The position numbers were made by a program, and so were the translations under genes. Below, in pieces: positions 9,231 through 17,934 of a stretch of 64,000 nucleotides of DNA (positions within the stretch are counted from its first letter, which is position 1; each line of letters begins with the position of its first letter). This DNA is from Bin127 sp034423055 (GTDB taxonomy: Bacteria; Chloroflexota; Dehalococcoidia; Lucifugimonadales; Lucifugimonadaceae). Below the pieces are notes generated by a model. It was given only the letters and a program-made list of their open reading frames with translations. It was not told the DNA's origin and searched no databases. The stretch covers positions 1-64,000 of the forward strand of contig DAOUJE010000051.1 in assembly GCA_034423055.1 (NCBI GenBank), read 5' to 3'.

Positions 9231-9390
9231 GTTCCGAGCGCCGGGCTGTCGTCCCGAGCGCCGGGCTGTCGTTCCGAGCGCCGGGCTGTCGTTCCGAGCG
9301 CCGGGCTGTCGTCCCGAGCGCCGGGCTGTCGTCCCGAGCGCCGGTCTGTCATCCCGAGCGCCGGTCTGTCATTCCGAGCGCCGGTCTGTC
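9231..9390. repeat. Tandem array, 8 x 20 bp
   Basis: Unit GTTCCGAGCGCCGGGCTGTC, with GTCCC/ATTCC and GGTC variants that change progressively from left to right; a ninth partial unit runs into the hairpin arm. There are no spacers between units, so it is not a CRISPR. Confidence 0.9.
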
Positions 9391-9458
9391 ATTCCGAGCG
9401 CAGCGAGGAATCTCATGAAGCCGTCCTGCGGATGCAGTATGAGATTCTTCACTCCGAT

Positions 9459-9800
9459 GCGCTCCGTTCAGAACGACGTGACCGAAGATGCGCTCCGCTC
9501 AGAACGACATGACCGAAGATGCGCTCCGCTCAGAACGACATGACCGAAGGTGCGCTCCGTTCAGAACGACATGACCGAAGGTGCGCTCCGTTCAGAACGA
9601 CATGGCCGAAGGTGCGCTCCGTTCAGAACGACATGGCCGAGGGCGGCGCTCCGTTCAGAACGACATGACCGAAGGTGCGCTCCGTTCAGAACGACATGAC
9701 CGAAGGTGCGCTCCGTTCAGAACGACGTGACCGAAGATGCGCTCCGTTCAGAACGACGTGACCGAAGGTGCGCTCCGTTCAGAATGACATGGTCGAGGGC
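9459..9800. repeat. Tandem array, 11 x 31 bp
   Basis: Units begin GCGCTCCGTTCAGAACGACA and end TGACCGAAGGT, starting at 9459, 9490, 9521, 9552, 9583, 9614, 9646, 9677, 9708, 9739 and 9770; one unit is 32 bp. Variation is limited to a few positions (GTG/ATG, GACC/GGCC, GAAGAT/GAAGGT). This is the expanded right arm of mobile repeat copy B. Confidence 0.9.
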
Positions 9801-9832
9801 GGCCTGTCAGGCAACAGGACCCACAGTTGCAG

Positions 9833-10000
9833 CCTTCTAGCGACCGTTCCTCACCTCCGACCATACATGGATTGGTGTGTCAGATATATAACTGCCAAGC
9901 GTCGAAACACACATGATTTTCTATACTTCATACGTCAGGAATTCGCCGATCTTTGTCCTCCGGCGACTTGCCCCAAACCACGGACCAGGGCCAGCTAACC
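9833..10000. other. Spacer upstream of hemQ
   Basis: AT-richer than its surroundings (AGATATATAACTGCC, TTTTCTATACTTCATACG), so it probably holds the hemQ promoter, but no -35/-10 pair with good spacing could be fixed by eye. Confidence 0.3.
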
Positions 10001-10681
10001 ATGCCAAACATCGAATACGGCGACTACGTGAAGTTTTCGTTCCTCAAGGCGCGACCTTCGTGGAGGTTGCTCGAACCTAGTCGCAAGACTCAACTGCGGG
10101 AAGAACTCGTTGCCACGATCCAAGAGGCGGGCGACGACACCGGTTCGCCGATATCAAGTTTCAGCGCGGTCGGTACTCGCGCGGACGTTGATCTGCTCCT
10201 CTTTCAGAGCGCGCCAAGTGTCGAGGCCTTTCACGCGACAGCCGCGGCGATCAATCGCACAGAGGCAGCCGCGCACTTCGACCAACCTCACTCGTACCTT
10301 TCCCTTCGCCGCAAGACACGCTACAAGCACGGCGGCGGTAACCCCGAAGTTGAGCGCAAGGACAAACGTTACTTCATCGTTTACCCGATGACCAAGACTC
10401 GGCCTTGGTACGGCTTGTCGATGGAAGAGCGCCAAGCGATGATGAACGACCACTTCCGAATCGGTCACGGCTACCCGGGGGTGACGATAAACACGACCTA
10501 CTCATTCGGGATCGACGATCCGGAGTTCGTAGTCGCGTTTGAGACTGACGACCCTTCAGAGTTCGTGTCTCTAGTGATGGATTTGCGAGAAGTGCCAGGC
10601 TCACAATTCACCGCTTCCGAGACACCGATATTCACCACCATTCGGATGTCGCTAACCGAGGCTTTGCAGGCCATCGGTTGA
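10001..10681 (+). CDS. hemQ: Coproheme decarboxylase HemQ (chlorite dismutase family)
   Basis: 226 residues from ATG 10001; the frame is open 48 nt further upstream but family similarity starts at MPNIEYGDY. Diagnostic segments are YPMTKTRPWYGL (catalytic tyrosine region), MNDHFRIGHGYPGV (proximal haem histidine), NTTYSFGIDDPEFVVAFE and the C-terminal FTASETPIFTTI. The enzyme performs the last step of the coproporphyrin-dependent haem pathway, two oxidative decarboxylations of coproheme with peroxide. Chlorite detoxification is less likely, since the overall pattern is that of HemQ. No other haem gene adjoins, unless the HemL-like aminotransferase at 33-34 kb counts, which I doubt. Confidence 0.85.
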   Translation: MPNIEYGDYVKFSFLKARPSWRLLEPSRKTQLREELVATIQEAGDDTGSPISSFSAVGTRADVDLLLFQSAPSVEAFHATAAAINRTEAAAHFDQPHSYLSLRRKTRYKHGGGNPEVERKDKRYFIVYPMTKTRPWYGLSMEERQAMMNDHFRIGHGYPGVTINTTYSFGIDDPEFVVAFETDDPSEFVSLVMDLREVPGSQFTASETPIFTTIRMSLTEALQAIG

Positions 10682-10746
10682 AGCGCGCCAAGCCATGCCA
10701 TGCCAAGCATAGCGAGACCTTTGCAAAACCATCCCCCCTTGATGCC
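10682..10746. repeat. Left part of a host repeat interrupted by mobile repeat copy C
   Basis: TTTGCAAAACCATCCCCCCTTGATGCC precedes the element; the same text with small changes precedes copy D (19600-19621). The 5-bp duplication ATGCC occupies 10742-10746. Confidence 0.5.
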
Positions 10747-11258
10747 ACGCATGATGCAAAAATCAGGTTGTGTCAACATTGGGGTGGAGCCTGTTGCCTG
10801 ACAGGCCGCCCTCGGTCATGTCATTCCGAACGCAGCCTCCCGCCATGTCATTCCGAACGCAGCGCAGCCTCGGTCATGTCGTTCCGAACGTGGCGCAGCC
10901 TCGGTCATGTCATTCCGAACGCAGCGCAGCCTCGGTCATGTCATTCCGAACGCAGCCTCCCGCCATGTCGTTCCGAACGTGGCGCAGCCTCGGTCATGTC
11001 GTTCCGAACGCAGCGCAGCCTCGGTCATGTCGTTCCGAACGCAGCCTCCCGCCATGTCATTCCGAACGTGGCGCAGCCTCGGTCATGTCGTCCCGAACGG
11101 AGCCTCCCGCCATGTCATTCTGAACGGAGCGGAGCGGAGTGAAGAATCTCATACGGCATCCCCAGGACGACTCTATGAGATTCCTCGCTGCGCTCGGAAT
11201 GACAGCCCGCATGTCTCGGAATGACAACCCACCAGTCGCATAATTTCGCATCATGCGT
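10747..11258 (+). mobile_element. MITE-like element, copy C (512 bp)
   Basis: Left end ACGCATGATGCAAAAATCAGG; right end TAATTTCGCATCATGCGT, giving inverted repeats of about 15 bp. The 5-bp duplication ATGCC lies at 10742-10746 and 11259-11263. Inside: TGTTGCCTGACAGG, an array of ten 27/31-bp units (10821-11114), then the hairpin core GAATCTCAT (about 11144) against ATGAGATTC (about 11176), and a short right arm. It lies in the opposite orientation to copies A and B. Confidence 0.75.
10821..11114. repeat. Tandem array of alternating 27-bp and 31-bp units (10 units)
   Basis: Each unit begins TCATTCCGAACG or TCGTTCCGAACG and ends either CTCCCGCCATG (27 bp) or GCAGCCTCGGTCATG (31 bp). The order is 27-31-31-31-27-31-31-27-31-27, which sums exactly to the interval length. 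The mixed order suggests repeated unequal exchange within the array. Confidence 0.9.
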
Positions 11259-11425
11259 ATGCCCAAGCGGGACACAAAAACCCTCCCCATTGATGCCCAA
11301 GAGGGGAAACGAAAACCTCCCCCTTTCCAAGGGGGAATTGAAGGGGGTTTTAGAACCCGACCGGGCATCCCCCGCGAATGCGCTAGGCGAAGAGGCGCGT
11401 CCGTACGCCTCTCAGGATCGAACGA
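11259..11425. repeat. Right part of the host repeat interrupted by copy C
   Basis: After the duplication the text reads CCAAGCGGGACACAAAAACC, then CTCCCCATTGATGCCCAAGA and CCTCCCCCTTTCCAAGGGGG. The segment CCCTCC..TTGATGCCCAAG occurs in tandem if the mobile element is removed. A near-identical flank follows copy D (19990-20090). Confidence 0.55.
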
Positions 11426-11692
11426 CTAGGTGTTTTTGCCCGGCTCGGAGCTGTCGTAGTCGTAGTCGTAGTTCAGAGCGATATACTCTTGCTCGTCGTC
11501 CGGGACCTGGTCTTCTGGGAAGATCGCATTCTCGGGGCAAACTGGTTCGCACGCGGCACAGTCGATGCACTCATCTGGGTTGATGTAGAGCATGTTGTCC
11601 CCGGGTTTCGAGTAGATGCAATCGACTGGGCACACGTCGACGCAAGAGCCGTCCATCACGTCAACGCAGGCTTTCGAGATTATGTAGGTCAC
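11426..11692 (-). CDS. 7Fe ferredoxin ([3Fe-4S][4Fe-4S])
   Basis: 88 residues. Cysteine pattern ACVDVMDGSCVDVCPVDC (C-x7-C-x3-CP-x2-C) followed by CIDCAACEPVCP (C-x2-C-x2-C-x3-CP), the arrangement of bacterial seven-iron ferredoxins such as FdxA. An acidic tail with YDYDYD ends the protein. It is a low-potential one-electron carrier in the cytoplasm. The next gene upstream on the same strand encodes an A-type Fe-S protein (84-nt gap), so the two are probably co-expressed. Confidence 0.88.
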   Translation of the reverse strand: MTYIISKACVDVMDGSCVDVCPVDCIYSKPGDNMLYINPDECIDCAACEPVCPENAIFPEDQVPDDEQEYIALNYDYDYDSSEPGKNT

Positions 11693-11776
11693 CGTCTATT
11701 TGCTCCGGTTACTGAAGCGGCGGAAAGGCAGTCGTTTCAACCGCACCAACAATGTTCTTGGGTTCGATGTTATATG

Positions 11777-12133
11777 TTACCCGCCGCAACCACATCCCCC
11801 GCCGCCACATGCACACCCACCGGCGAAGTTGGGGTTCGAGATCACAAAGCCTGAACGCTGGAAGCCTTCCACATAGTCGATGCTTGAACCAACGATTAGA
11901 GGAATGCTCTGTTCATCAACGAGCGCCTTGACCATACCGTCCTGCAATGAAGTGTCGTCGTCTGCCGGTTCGTCTTCGAGCCCGAATGCATACTCCACAC
12001 CGCCTTGAGGAGTTGCCGCCGCGGAGATCCGCAGGTACGAGTCAGTCGCGTCCTGTTCAGCCATCACCTCCGCCAGCTTGTCAAGTGCCGCCGGGGTAAA
12101 TGACACAATCGTGGCTTGTTCCTCGTTCAACAT
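11777..12133 (-). CDS. A-type iron-sulfur carrier-like protein (HesB/IscA family)
   Basis: 118 residues from the ATG at 12133, which has GGAG ten nt upstream; an in-frame ATG at 12187 lacks a site. The HesB/IscA fold is recognised from ISFTPAALDKL-like start, SYLRISAAA, YAFGLED, SSIDYVEGF and the C-terminal NPNFAGGCACGGGGCGCGG. The C-terminal Cys pair is present, but the first conserved cysteine (in the GGCSG segment of IscA) is absent: the position reads ATPQGGVEY. The Gly/Cys-rich tail has four cysteines. It probably carries or delivers Fe-S clusters to apo-proteins such as the downstream ferredoxin. Confidence 0.75.
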   Translation of the reverse strand: MLNEEQATIVSFTPAALDKLAEVMAEQDATDSYLRISAAATPQGGVEYAFGLEDEPADDDTSLQDGMVKALVDEQSIPLIVGSSIDYVEGFQRSGFVISNPNFAGGCACGGGGCGCGG

Positions 12134-12516
12134 TTTCCTACTCTCCGTTACGGTCAATCCGTTTGGAATTCTATTGCAGGGTGCCACTCATATGATCCGA
12201 GTTTGGTCAAGTTGTGAACCAGCACACCTCGCGATTAGAATTGTAATGCAACCGTTACGTTAGTACGGTACCAACCCTATTCGGTTCGCATCACCTCAGT
12301 CCCCTTTCCGGCGATCAATTTTGGTGTTGATTTTTACGCTTTCCTGCGATACAATCAGGGTTTATGCAACGTAATCGTATGCATTCTCAGCTCTGATTTC
12401 GAATTCTGTCGTTCAAGGGCGCGGGTTGTGATTCTCGCACGGATCATAGGTGGCGAACGTTGCGAACCGCAAAAGTGTTGGCAAGGACAAGATACCTGAC
12501 TAGGAGGAAATGCTGA
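12134..12516. other. Divergent regulatory region between the Fe-S genes and the Lrp-type regulator
   Basis: No gene. It holds the promoter at 12327-12355 and a leader of about 155 nt for the regulator; no riboswitch-like fold was recognised. Confidence 0.5.
12327..12355 (+). promoter_or_regulatory. Probable promoter of the Lrp/AsnC regulator
   Basis: TTGATT (12327-12332), a 17-base spacer, then TACAAT (12350-12355): a close match to a vegetative promoter. The predicted transcript starts near 12362, leaving a long leader before the start codon at 12517. Confidence 0.6.
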
Positions 12517-12963
12517 ATGGACTCAATCGATCGTCAAATAATCGCTGCATTAAATGAAGACGGGCGTGCCGCAAACGCGAAAATCGCCAAAAAGGTCAAA
12601 GTGAGTGAAGGAACTGTCCGCAGACGCCTCAAGAAACTCACCAGCGACAAGACGATCAATATCGTGACTGTCCAAGACCCGCAGAAGATGGGTTACCAGT
12701 CCGAGGTCCTTATCGGCATGCAAGTCGAACCCGACATGCTTGAAGAGGTCGCCTCTCGAATGGCCGAGTTCAAGTACACTACGCTAGTCAGCATTACGAC
12801 TGGCACTTACGACGTTTTCGCTTGGGCAACGTTGCCCAACGCCGAGAGCCTTGGCGAATTCATCCGCGATCACGTCGGAAAGACACCCGGCGTGCAACGC
12901 ACCGAGACATTCGTGTCTTTAGGAGTGCGAAAGCGTTCCTACAGTCTCCCGCTAGAGGTTTGA
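12517..12963 (+). CDS. Lrp/AsnC-family transcriptional regulator
   Basis: 148 residues, typical length. An N-terminal helix-turn-helix (IIAALNEDGRAANAKIAKKV, EGTVRRRLKKL) is followed by a ligand-binding RAM domain with VQDPQKMGYQSEVLIGMQV and ITTGTYDVFAWATLPN. A perfect AGGAGG lies 13 nt before the ATG. The family senses amino acids or related small molecules as octamers. Its proximity to bioY, 44 bp downstream on the same strand, suggests co-transcription, though a biotin link is not expected for this family. Confidence 0.85.
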   Translation: MDSIDRQIIAALNEDGRAANAKIAKKVKVSEGTVRRRLKKLTSDKTINIVTVQDPQKMGYQSEVLIGMQVEPDMLEEVASRMAEFKYTTLVSITTGTYDVFAWATLPNAESLGEFIRDHVGKTPGVQRTETFVSLGVRKRSYSLPLEV

Positions 12964-13007
12964 GCAGAATATCGTCAACCAGCTCAGTCTGGATCGTCTG
13001 ACCCGGA

Positions 13008-13682
13008 ATGAACACTCCGTCCATCGCCTATCCTTCTGGTCTCAAAAGGTCGTTTTCGCTGACGTGGGGACCATCACTCTTCGATTGGTTGGTGCCGGGA
13101 GCGGACACTCGACACCGCATTGCGGCGAGCATTGCCTTTATCGCCCTAATTGTTGTCTGTAGCAAGATCCGGTTCTATCTGCCGGACAATCCGACGCCGA
13201 TAACGCTGCAAACGTTGGCGATATTGACCGCTGGCGGCGTGATGGGTTTTCGGTGGGGTTTGATTTCCGTATTTGGATACCTCGCCATCGGAGCGTTGGG
13301 ATTCTTGGCGTTCGCTAACCAGCCTTGGGGTTTTACTACACCAGCTGATGGCTGGGCATACGTCACCGGAGTAACTGGCGGATACCTTCTCGGGTTTCTC
13401 CTCGCGACTGCCGTCGTCGGAGCATTGAGCCAATACGGCTTCGATCGTTCCAACTCGCTCTGGGCGAACACGCTAGGTGGCATCGCTGTCTACATCCCAG
13501 CGATCATTTGGTTGGCCGTCGGCGATTTCGGATGGCCAGCTGACGGCAAGTTGCTGATGGATGGCATGTACATCTACCTGCCGGGAGACTTCCTGAAGGT
13601 GATCGCCGCATCGGTGTTGATTACCGGACTCTGGAAGTTTGCCGATAATCTACGGTCTGGGCAGGAACCCCGAGACGTTTGA
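13008..13682 (+). CDS. bioY: Biotin ECF transporter substrate-binding (S) component BioY
   Basis: 224 residues, slightly long because of a 35-residue N-terminal extension. Recognised from PTPITLQTLAILTAGGVMG, the segment after it (YLAIGALGFLAFANQPWG) and TGGYLLGFLLA, all characteristic of BioY, with about six membrane helices. It binds biotin in the membrane and works with a shared ECF energising module (EcfT/EcfA), which is not in this window. A scavenging strategy for biotin is inferred. Confidence 0.88.
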   Translation: MNTPSIAYPSGLKRSFSLTWGPSLFDWLVPGADTRHRIAASIAFIALIVVCSKIRFYLPDNPTPITLQTLAILTAGGVMGFRWGLISVFGYLAIGALGFLAFANQPWGFTTPADGWAYVTGVTGGYLLGFLLATAVVGALSQYGFDRSNSLWANTLGGIAVYIPAIIWLAVGDFGWPADGKLLMDGMYIYLPGDFLKVIAASVLITGLWKFADNLRSGQEPRDV

Positions 13683-13810
13683 TCTCGATGTTTCTGTTCA
13701 GACGAAGTCCGCACCCGTAGCGACAGCGTCAAAGTTGCAGTGAACGGGCTCTCCCAACACGCATTTCGGCACTGTCGCGCATGACCACCAACACACTCTA
13801 GGAATTACTC

Positions 13811-15607
13811 ATGTACAAAGACACAGATTGCGGTGCGCCCCGATCATCTGACATCGAACGCGAGATCACAGTCGCGGGTTGGGTTCACCGCCGGCGCGAC
13901 CATGGCAACTTGATCTTCGTCGATCTACGCGACCGGACCGGATTATTGCAGGTCGTGTTCAACCCCGAACTCGCTCCCGACGCCCATAGTCTCGCCGAAG
14001 GAATGCGTAGCGAGTGGGTGATACAGGCCCGCGGCACTATCAGGGCAAGACTTCCCGGCGCGGCGAACCCTAACCTCGCTACTGGCGAAGTAGAACTCGT
14101 CGTCAGCGATTCGCAGGTATTGAACCGTTCGTTGACACCACCGTTTGAGGTCGAGGACGACATCGACGCCGACGAATCTACCCGGATGGCTAACCGGTTC
14201 ATCGATATCCGCCGCCCAGAGATGATAGGTCGGTTACAGCTGCGACACCGCGTGACCCACCTGATTTGGGACCATCTTACAGAGAACGGATTCACGCAAG
14301 TTGAGACGCCGATACTGATCAAGTCGACGCCGGAGGGCGCCCGCGACTACGTAGTTCCGTCTCGTGTGCGTCCGGGCACGTTCTACGCTTTGCCGCAATC
14401 ACCGCAACAGATGAAGCAGATGTTGATGGTCTCCGGAGTCGAGCGGTATTTCCAAATCGCGAGGTGTTTCCGCGACGAGGACCTGCGCGCCGACCGTCAA
14501 CCGGAGCACACGCAGTTGGACCTTGAGATGAGCTTTGTGCATCAAGAGGACGTGATGGCACTAGTTGAAGGCTTGTACACGCGGATCGTGCGCGAGACTC
14601 GGCCTGACGCACGACTCGAAACGCCGTTCGCAAAGCTCTCATACGACGAGGCAATCGAACGATACGGATCCGACAAACCAGACACGCGTTACGGGCTTGA
14701 AATGTCGACGATCACGGACATCGCCGCCCAATCCGACGCGCGAGTGTTCCAAGCCGTCGCAGCTTCCGGAGGCACCATCAGAGCGTTCGCAGCACCAGGA
14801 TGCGCCGACTACACGCGTCGCCAGACGGATCAACTTATCGATGTCGCTAAATCGGCCGGCGCCCAAGGTCTGGTCTACATCGCGATCGACGCGTCCGCAC
14901 CGTCCATCGACGACCTCGATGCTGACCATGTCCGGTCGCCGCTGAAGAACTACATGTCAGTAGAGACCGTCAAGGAGATAGCTCATGCCGTAGAAGCCTC
15001 GCCGGGCGATTTAGTGCTGATCGTTGCAGGAACTAAGACGGTGGCGAACAACGCTCTTTCGGCGTTGCGAACGGAGATGGCGGAACGATTGGAATTGATC
15101 GAAGACGACGAATTCAAGTTCGCATGGGTCTTCGACTTTCCGCTCTTCGACTGGGACGAAGATACCGAAACTTGGACCCCCGCCCACCACGTATTCTCAT
15201 CGCCGAAGCAGGAACACATCCCGTTGATCGATAACGATCCGGGAAGCGTCTACGCTGACCTTTTCGACTTGACGTGCAACGGTGTCGAGTTAGGTAGCGG
15301 GAGCATCAGAATCCACGATCCGGATGTGCAGATGAAAGTGTTCAACGTGATCGGCTACCCGGACCACGAGATCGAGGAACGGTTCGGGCACTTGCTGAAG
15401 GCATTCCGATACGGTGCGCCGCCACATGGCGGCATGGGACTGGGATTGGATCGCATCACGGCGATGCTTGCCGGCCAGTCCAACATCCGCGAGGTGATCG
15501 CGTTCCCGAAAACTCAATCCGCATGGGACCCGCTCTTCGACGCGCCATCGTCGATCGCCGACGATCAGCTTGGCGAACTTCACATCGCGCTTGACATCGA
15601 AGAGTAA
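13811..15607 (+). CDS. aspS: Aspartyl-tRNA synthetase
   Basis: 598 residues, the usual bacterial type length including the GAD insertion domain (about residues 290-410). Begins with an OB-fold anticodon-binding domain (GWVHRRRDHGNLIFVDLRDRTG). Class II motif 2 is visible as FRDEDLRADRQPEHTQLD and motif 3 as GLGLDRITAMLAG near the C-terminus. It charges tRNA-Asp; whether it also mischarges tRNA-Asn depends on GatCAB, which is not in view. A GGA lies six nt before the ATG. Starts a dense housekeeping run with tig, clpP and clpX. Confidence 0.97.
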   Translation: MYKDTDCGAPRSSDIEREITVAGWVHRRRDHGNLIFVDLRDRTGLLQVVFNPELAPDAHSLAEGMRSEWVIQARGTIRARLPGAANPNLATGEVELVVSDSQVLNRSLTPPFEVEDDIDADESTRMANRFIDIRRPEMIGRLQLRHRVTHLIWDHLTENGFTQVETPILIKSTPEGARDYVVPSRVRPGTFYALPQSPQQMKQMLMVSGVERYFQIARCFRDEDLRADRQPEHTQLDLEMSFVHQEDVMALVEGLYTRIVRETRPDARLETPFAKLSYDEAIERYGSDKPDTRYGLEMSTITDIAAQSDARVFQAVAASGGTIRAFAAPGCADYTRRQTDQLIDVAKSAGAQGLVYIAIDASAPSIDDLDADHVRSPLKNYMSVETVKEIAHAVEASPGDLVLIVAGTKTVANNALSALRTEMAERLELIEDDEFKFAWVFDFPLFDWDEDTETWTPAHHVFSSPKQEHIPLIDNDPGSVYADLFDLTCNGVELGSGSIRIHDPDVQMKVFNVIGYPDHEIEERFGHLLKAFRYGAPPHGGMGLGLDRITAMLAGQSNIREVIAFPKTQSAWDPLFDAPSSIADDQLGELHIALDIEE

Positions 15608-15688
15608 CGACGGTTCGCCTCCGGTCCTCCGTGTCTAACGCGTCGCTTCGCGGGCTTGGTAAATCGGCGGTAAGTTAGAATCGTAGTA

Positions 15689-15704
15689 GTTGCTGCGCAG
15701 CAAC
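15689..15704. promoter_or_regulatory. Perfect 16-bp palindrome upstream of tig
   Basis: GTTGCTGCGCAGCAAC is fully self-complementary and lies about 80 nt before the tig start. It could be an operator or a hairpin in the leader; no function can be assigned. Confidence 0.4.
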
Positions 15705-15782
15705 CGCGCGCAAAATCTCAGATTCGCGCGTTTTTGCAGTACGAGTTCGCGTCTAGAGCACTGCGACACGAAAGAGTTGGGT

Positions 15783-17096
15783 TTGAACGTATCACGAGAA
15801 AGCTCGGAAAACGGCGAAGTCGTGCTTAGGCTAGAGGTCGAGCAGGAACGCGTCGGCAAGCACATGAACGCCGCCGCCAGGCGCGTTGCCCAGCGGGTCA
15901 ACATTCCGGGTTTTCGTAAAGGAAAAGCACCGCGAGCGATCCTGCAGAACTACGTCGGTAAAGACTATCTGGTCGAAGAGGCGATGGAATCTCTCGTTCC
16001 AGAGGCTGTTGGCGACGCGGTCAGGGACGAAGAACTCAGCCCATTCGCACCCCCGCGAGTAAACGTGGAGCAAACCGAACCTTCAGTCACGATCGTTGCT
16101 ACAGTCCCGCTCCAACCCAGTGTCGTTTTGAGCGACTACAAATCGATCCGTTACGACGACGAACCTGAGGAAGTATCTGATGAAGCGGTCGACGCGTTGC
16201 TGATGCAGCTACGCCGGTCTCAAGCGTACTCAGTGCCTGCCGAACGTGAGGCTCAAGAAAACGATCTGGTCACCATCGACCTAAAAATGTTGGCCGATGA
16301 CAGGGTGGTATGGGATTTCAATGATCGGCAGTTCCAACTAAATCTGGATCTGGAAACCTACGGAGAAGTCTTCGTCGGTCTGCACAAAGGCATCATCGGC
16401 ATGTCTACCGGGGACGACAAGGAGTTCTCATTCGAGGTCTCCGACGAAGCCGATTCGCCTCAATTCGCAGGTAAAACCGCCCACGTGACGGTCGCGTTGA
16501 AGGATGTCCATGAAGAGGTGCTCCCAGAGTTAGACGACGCATTGGCAACATCGGCGGGTGTCCCTGAGGTTGAAACAGTTGAGCAGCTCACGCAACACAT
16601 CAGGAACCAACTTGAGCAGCGTGCCGAACAGACGATGCTGGGCAACATTCGCACCAAGCTGTTCGACGATGTCATTGAAGCTAGCGATTTCACGATCTCG
16701 CCGATCGTCGTGGAATACGAAGGACGACAAGTCTTAGAGCGTTACATCCAGCAGCGTCAATCGATGGCGGCACGAGCCGGTCAGCAGTTCACCGCGGACG
16801 ACTTGACCGAAGAGGATGTAACCAGCGCCAACGAAATGGCGGAACGCGACATCAAAAACGCACTGGTCATAGAGAGTTTGGTTGAAGCCGAAGACCTCGA
16901 GATTCCAGATGACGACATAGCCGCCGAAATCGCAACTGCCAATGAAAACGCCACATCAGACGATCAGCGATTAGAAGACAACGAGCAGACGCGTGAATCG
17001 GTCATGCGTTTCCTGAAACGCCAGCGAACGATCGACAAGGTAATCGAGATGGCGCGTAGCACTTCAGATGAAAAGGAGCCAGAAAAAGACGATTAG
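15783..17096 (+). CDS. tig: Trigger factor (ribosome-associated chaperone, peptidyl-prolyl isomerase)
   Basis: 437 residues from a TTG start at 15783; the frame is open to 15690, but the upstream residues do not fit the family and overlap the palindrome. The ribosome-binding signature appears as NIPGFRKGKAPRAIL near residue 45. The FKBP-like PPIase domain follows (about 150-245), then the alpha-helical chaperone arms and an acidic C-terminus ending EKEPEKDD. Binds nascent chains at the ribosome exit. Gene order tig-clpP-clpX is widely conserved and supports the call. Confidence 0.95.
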   Translation: MNVSRESSENGEVVLRLEVEQERVGKHMNAAARRVAQRVNIPGFRKGKAPRAILQNYVGKDYLVEEAMESLVPEAVGDAVRDEELSPFAPPRVNVEQTEPSVTIVATVPLQPSVVLSDYKSIRYDDEPEEVSDEAVDALLMQLRRSQAYSVPAEREAQENDLVTIDLKMLADDRVVWDFNDRQFQLNLDLETYGEVFVGLHKGIIGMSTGDDKEFSFEVSDEADSPQFAGKTAHVTVALKDVHEEVLPELDDALATSAGVPEVETVEQLTQHIRNQLEQRAEQTMLGNIRTKLFDDVIEASDFTISPIVVEYEGRQVLERYIQQRQSMAARAGQQFTADDLTEEDVTSANEMAERDIKNALVIESLVEAEDLEIPDDDIAAEIATANENATSDDQRLEDNEQTRESVMRFLKRQRTIDKVIEMARSTSDEKEPEKDD

Positions 17097-17100
17097 CTAC

Positions 17101-17170
17101 GCCATTCCGACCCTAGCTACGCCATTCGGAGCCTAGCTATGTCATTCCGAGCGTAGCGAGGAACCTACTA
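17101..17170. repeat. Short tandem CATTCCGA repeats between tig and clpP
   Basis: Three related units, GCCATTCCGACCCTAGCTAC, GCCATTCGGAGCCTAGCTAT and GTCATTCCGAGCGTAGCGAGG, lead into GAACCTAC. These are half-hairpin members of the dispersed CATTCCGAG family; no second arm is present here. Confidence 0.6.
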
Positions 17171-17230
17171 GCTCCGATCAAACCCAGACACCTACAAACT
17201 CAACCCAATCCAGACGGAGAGAACATTCAC

Positions 17231-17875
17231 ATGGCACAGATTGAAACCCCTCAGAGCTTGATCCCGATGGTCATTGAGACCGGTACACGCGGGGAGCGCG
17301 CGTACGACATATATTCGTTGCTGTTGAAGGAACGGATTATCTTCCTCGGAACCCCGATAAACTCAGCCGTCGCAAACACCATCGTCGCACAGATCCTCTA
17401 CCTTGCGGCCGACGACCCAGAGCGCGACATCAACATGTACATCAACTCGCCGGGCGGTTCGGTTTACGACGGAATGGCGATCTACGACACGATGCAACTC
17501 GTCTCATGCGACATTTCAACAATCGCGGTAGGTCTATGCGCCAGCATGGGGACCATATTGTTGACAGCAGGAACTAATGGGAAACGATACGCGTTGCCCA
17601 ACTCGGCGATAATGATGCACCAGCCTTGGAGCGGCACACAAGGTCAAGCTGCCGACATCGAGATCCACGCCCGCGAAACTTTGCGCATTCAAGACAAGAT
17701 GCGTCAGATCATCGCCGATCACACCGGGCAACCATACGAACAGGTAGCTCGAGACAGCGACCGCGATTTTTGGATGACCGCTGAACAAGCCGTCGAATAC
17801 GGACTAGTCGACCACGTTCACGATGCCACAGAAAATCCGCGAGACGCTAGAATTCTACAAGCGGGAGCCGCATAG
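17231..17875 (+). CDS. clpP: ATP-dependent Clp protease proteolytic subunit
   Basis: 214 residues. Catalytic serine in GLCASMGTILL (slightly unusual; GQAASMG is common), histidine in MMHQPWSGTQGQA and aspartate in the DRDFWMTAEQAVEYGLVD region. The N-terminus (SLIPMVIETGTRGERAYDIYSLLL) is the usual axial-loop segment. Forms the two-ring degradation chamber that receives substrates from ClpX, encoded 59 bp downstream. Confidence 0.97.
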   Translation: MAQIETPQSLIPMVIETGTRGERAYDIYSLLLKERIIFLGTPINSAVANTIVAQILYLAADDPERDINMYINSPGGSVYDGMAIYDTMQLVSCDISTIAVGLCASMGTILLTAGTNGKRYALPNSAIMMHQPWSGTQGQAADIEIHARETLRIQDKMRQIIADHTGQPYEQVARDSDRDFWMTAEQAVEYGLVDHVHDATENPRDARILQAGAA

Positions 17876-17934
17876 TCTAACCACCACCACCATTCGCACT
17901 TAGGAAACCGGCCAATCGAAATCGGATCGACCAA

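Larger units (their letters stand above)
9196..9832 (-). mobile_element. MITE-like element, copy B (right terminus lost, greatly expanded arrays)
   Basis: The left end AGTGTGATGCGAAATTATGTGACC matches the left ends of A and the reverse-complemented right ends of C and D. The internal hairpin is GAATCTCATGA / TATGAGATTC (about 9408-9445). The right side reaches CCTGTCAGGCAACAGGACCCA near 9832 and then diverges, so the right inverted repeat is missing. Left arm: eight perfect-length 20-bp units (9231-9390). Right arm: eleven units of 31 bp (one of 32 bp) starting at 9459. Confidence 0.65.

Noticed and set aside
9231..11114. CRISPR-like arrays of regularly spaced repeats
   Set aside because: Units are contiguous with no unique spacers; the period equals the repeat length, and no cas genes are present.
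10801..11150. Open frames rich in 'CHSERS' or 'MSFRTQRS' peptides
   Set aside because: They are translations of the tandem repeats in copy C (also in B and D), not proteins.
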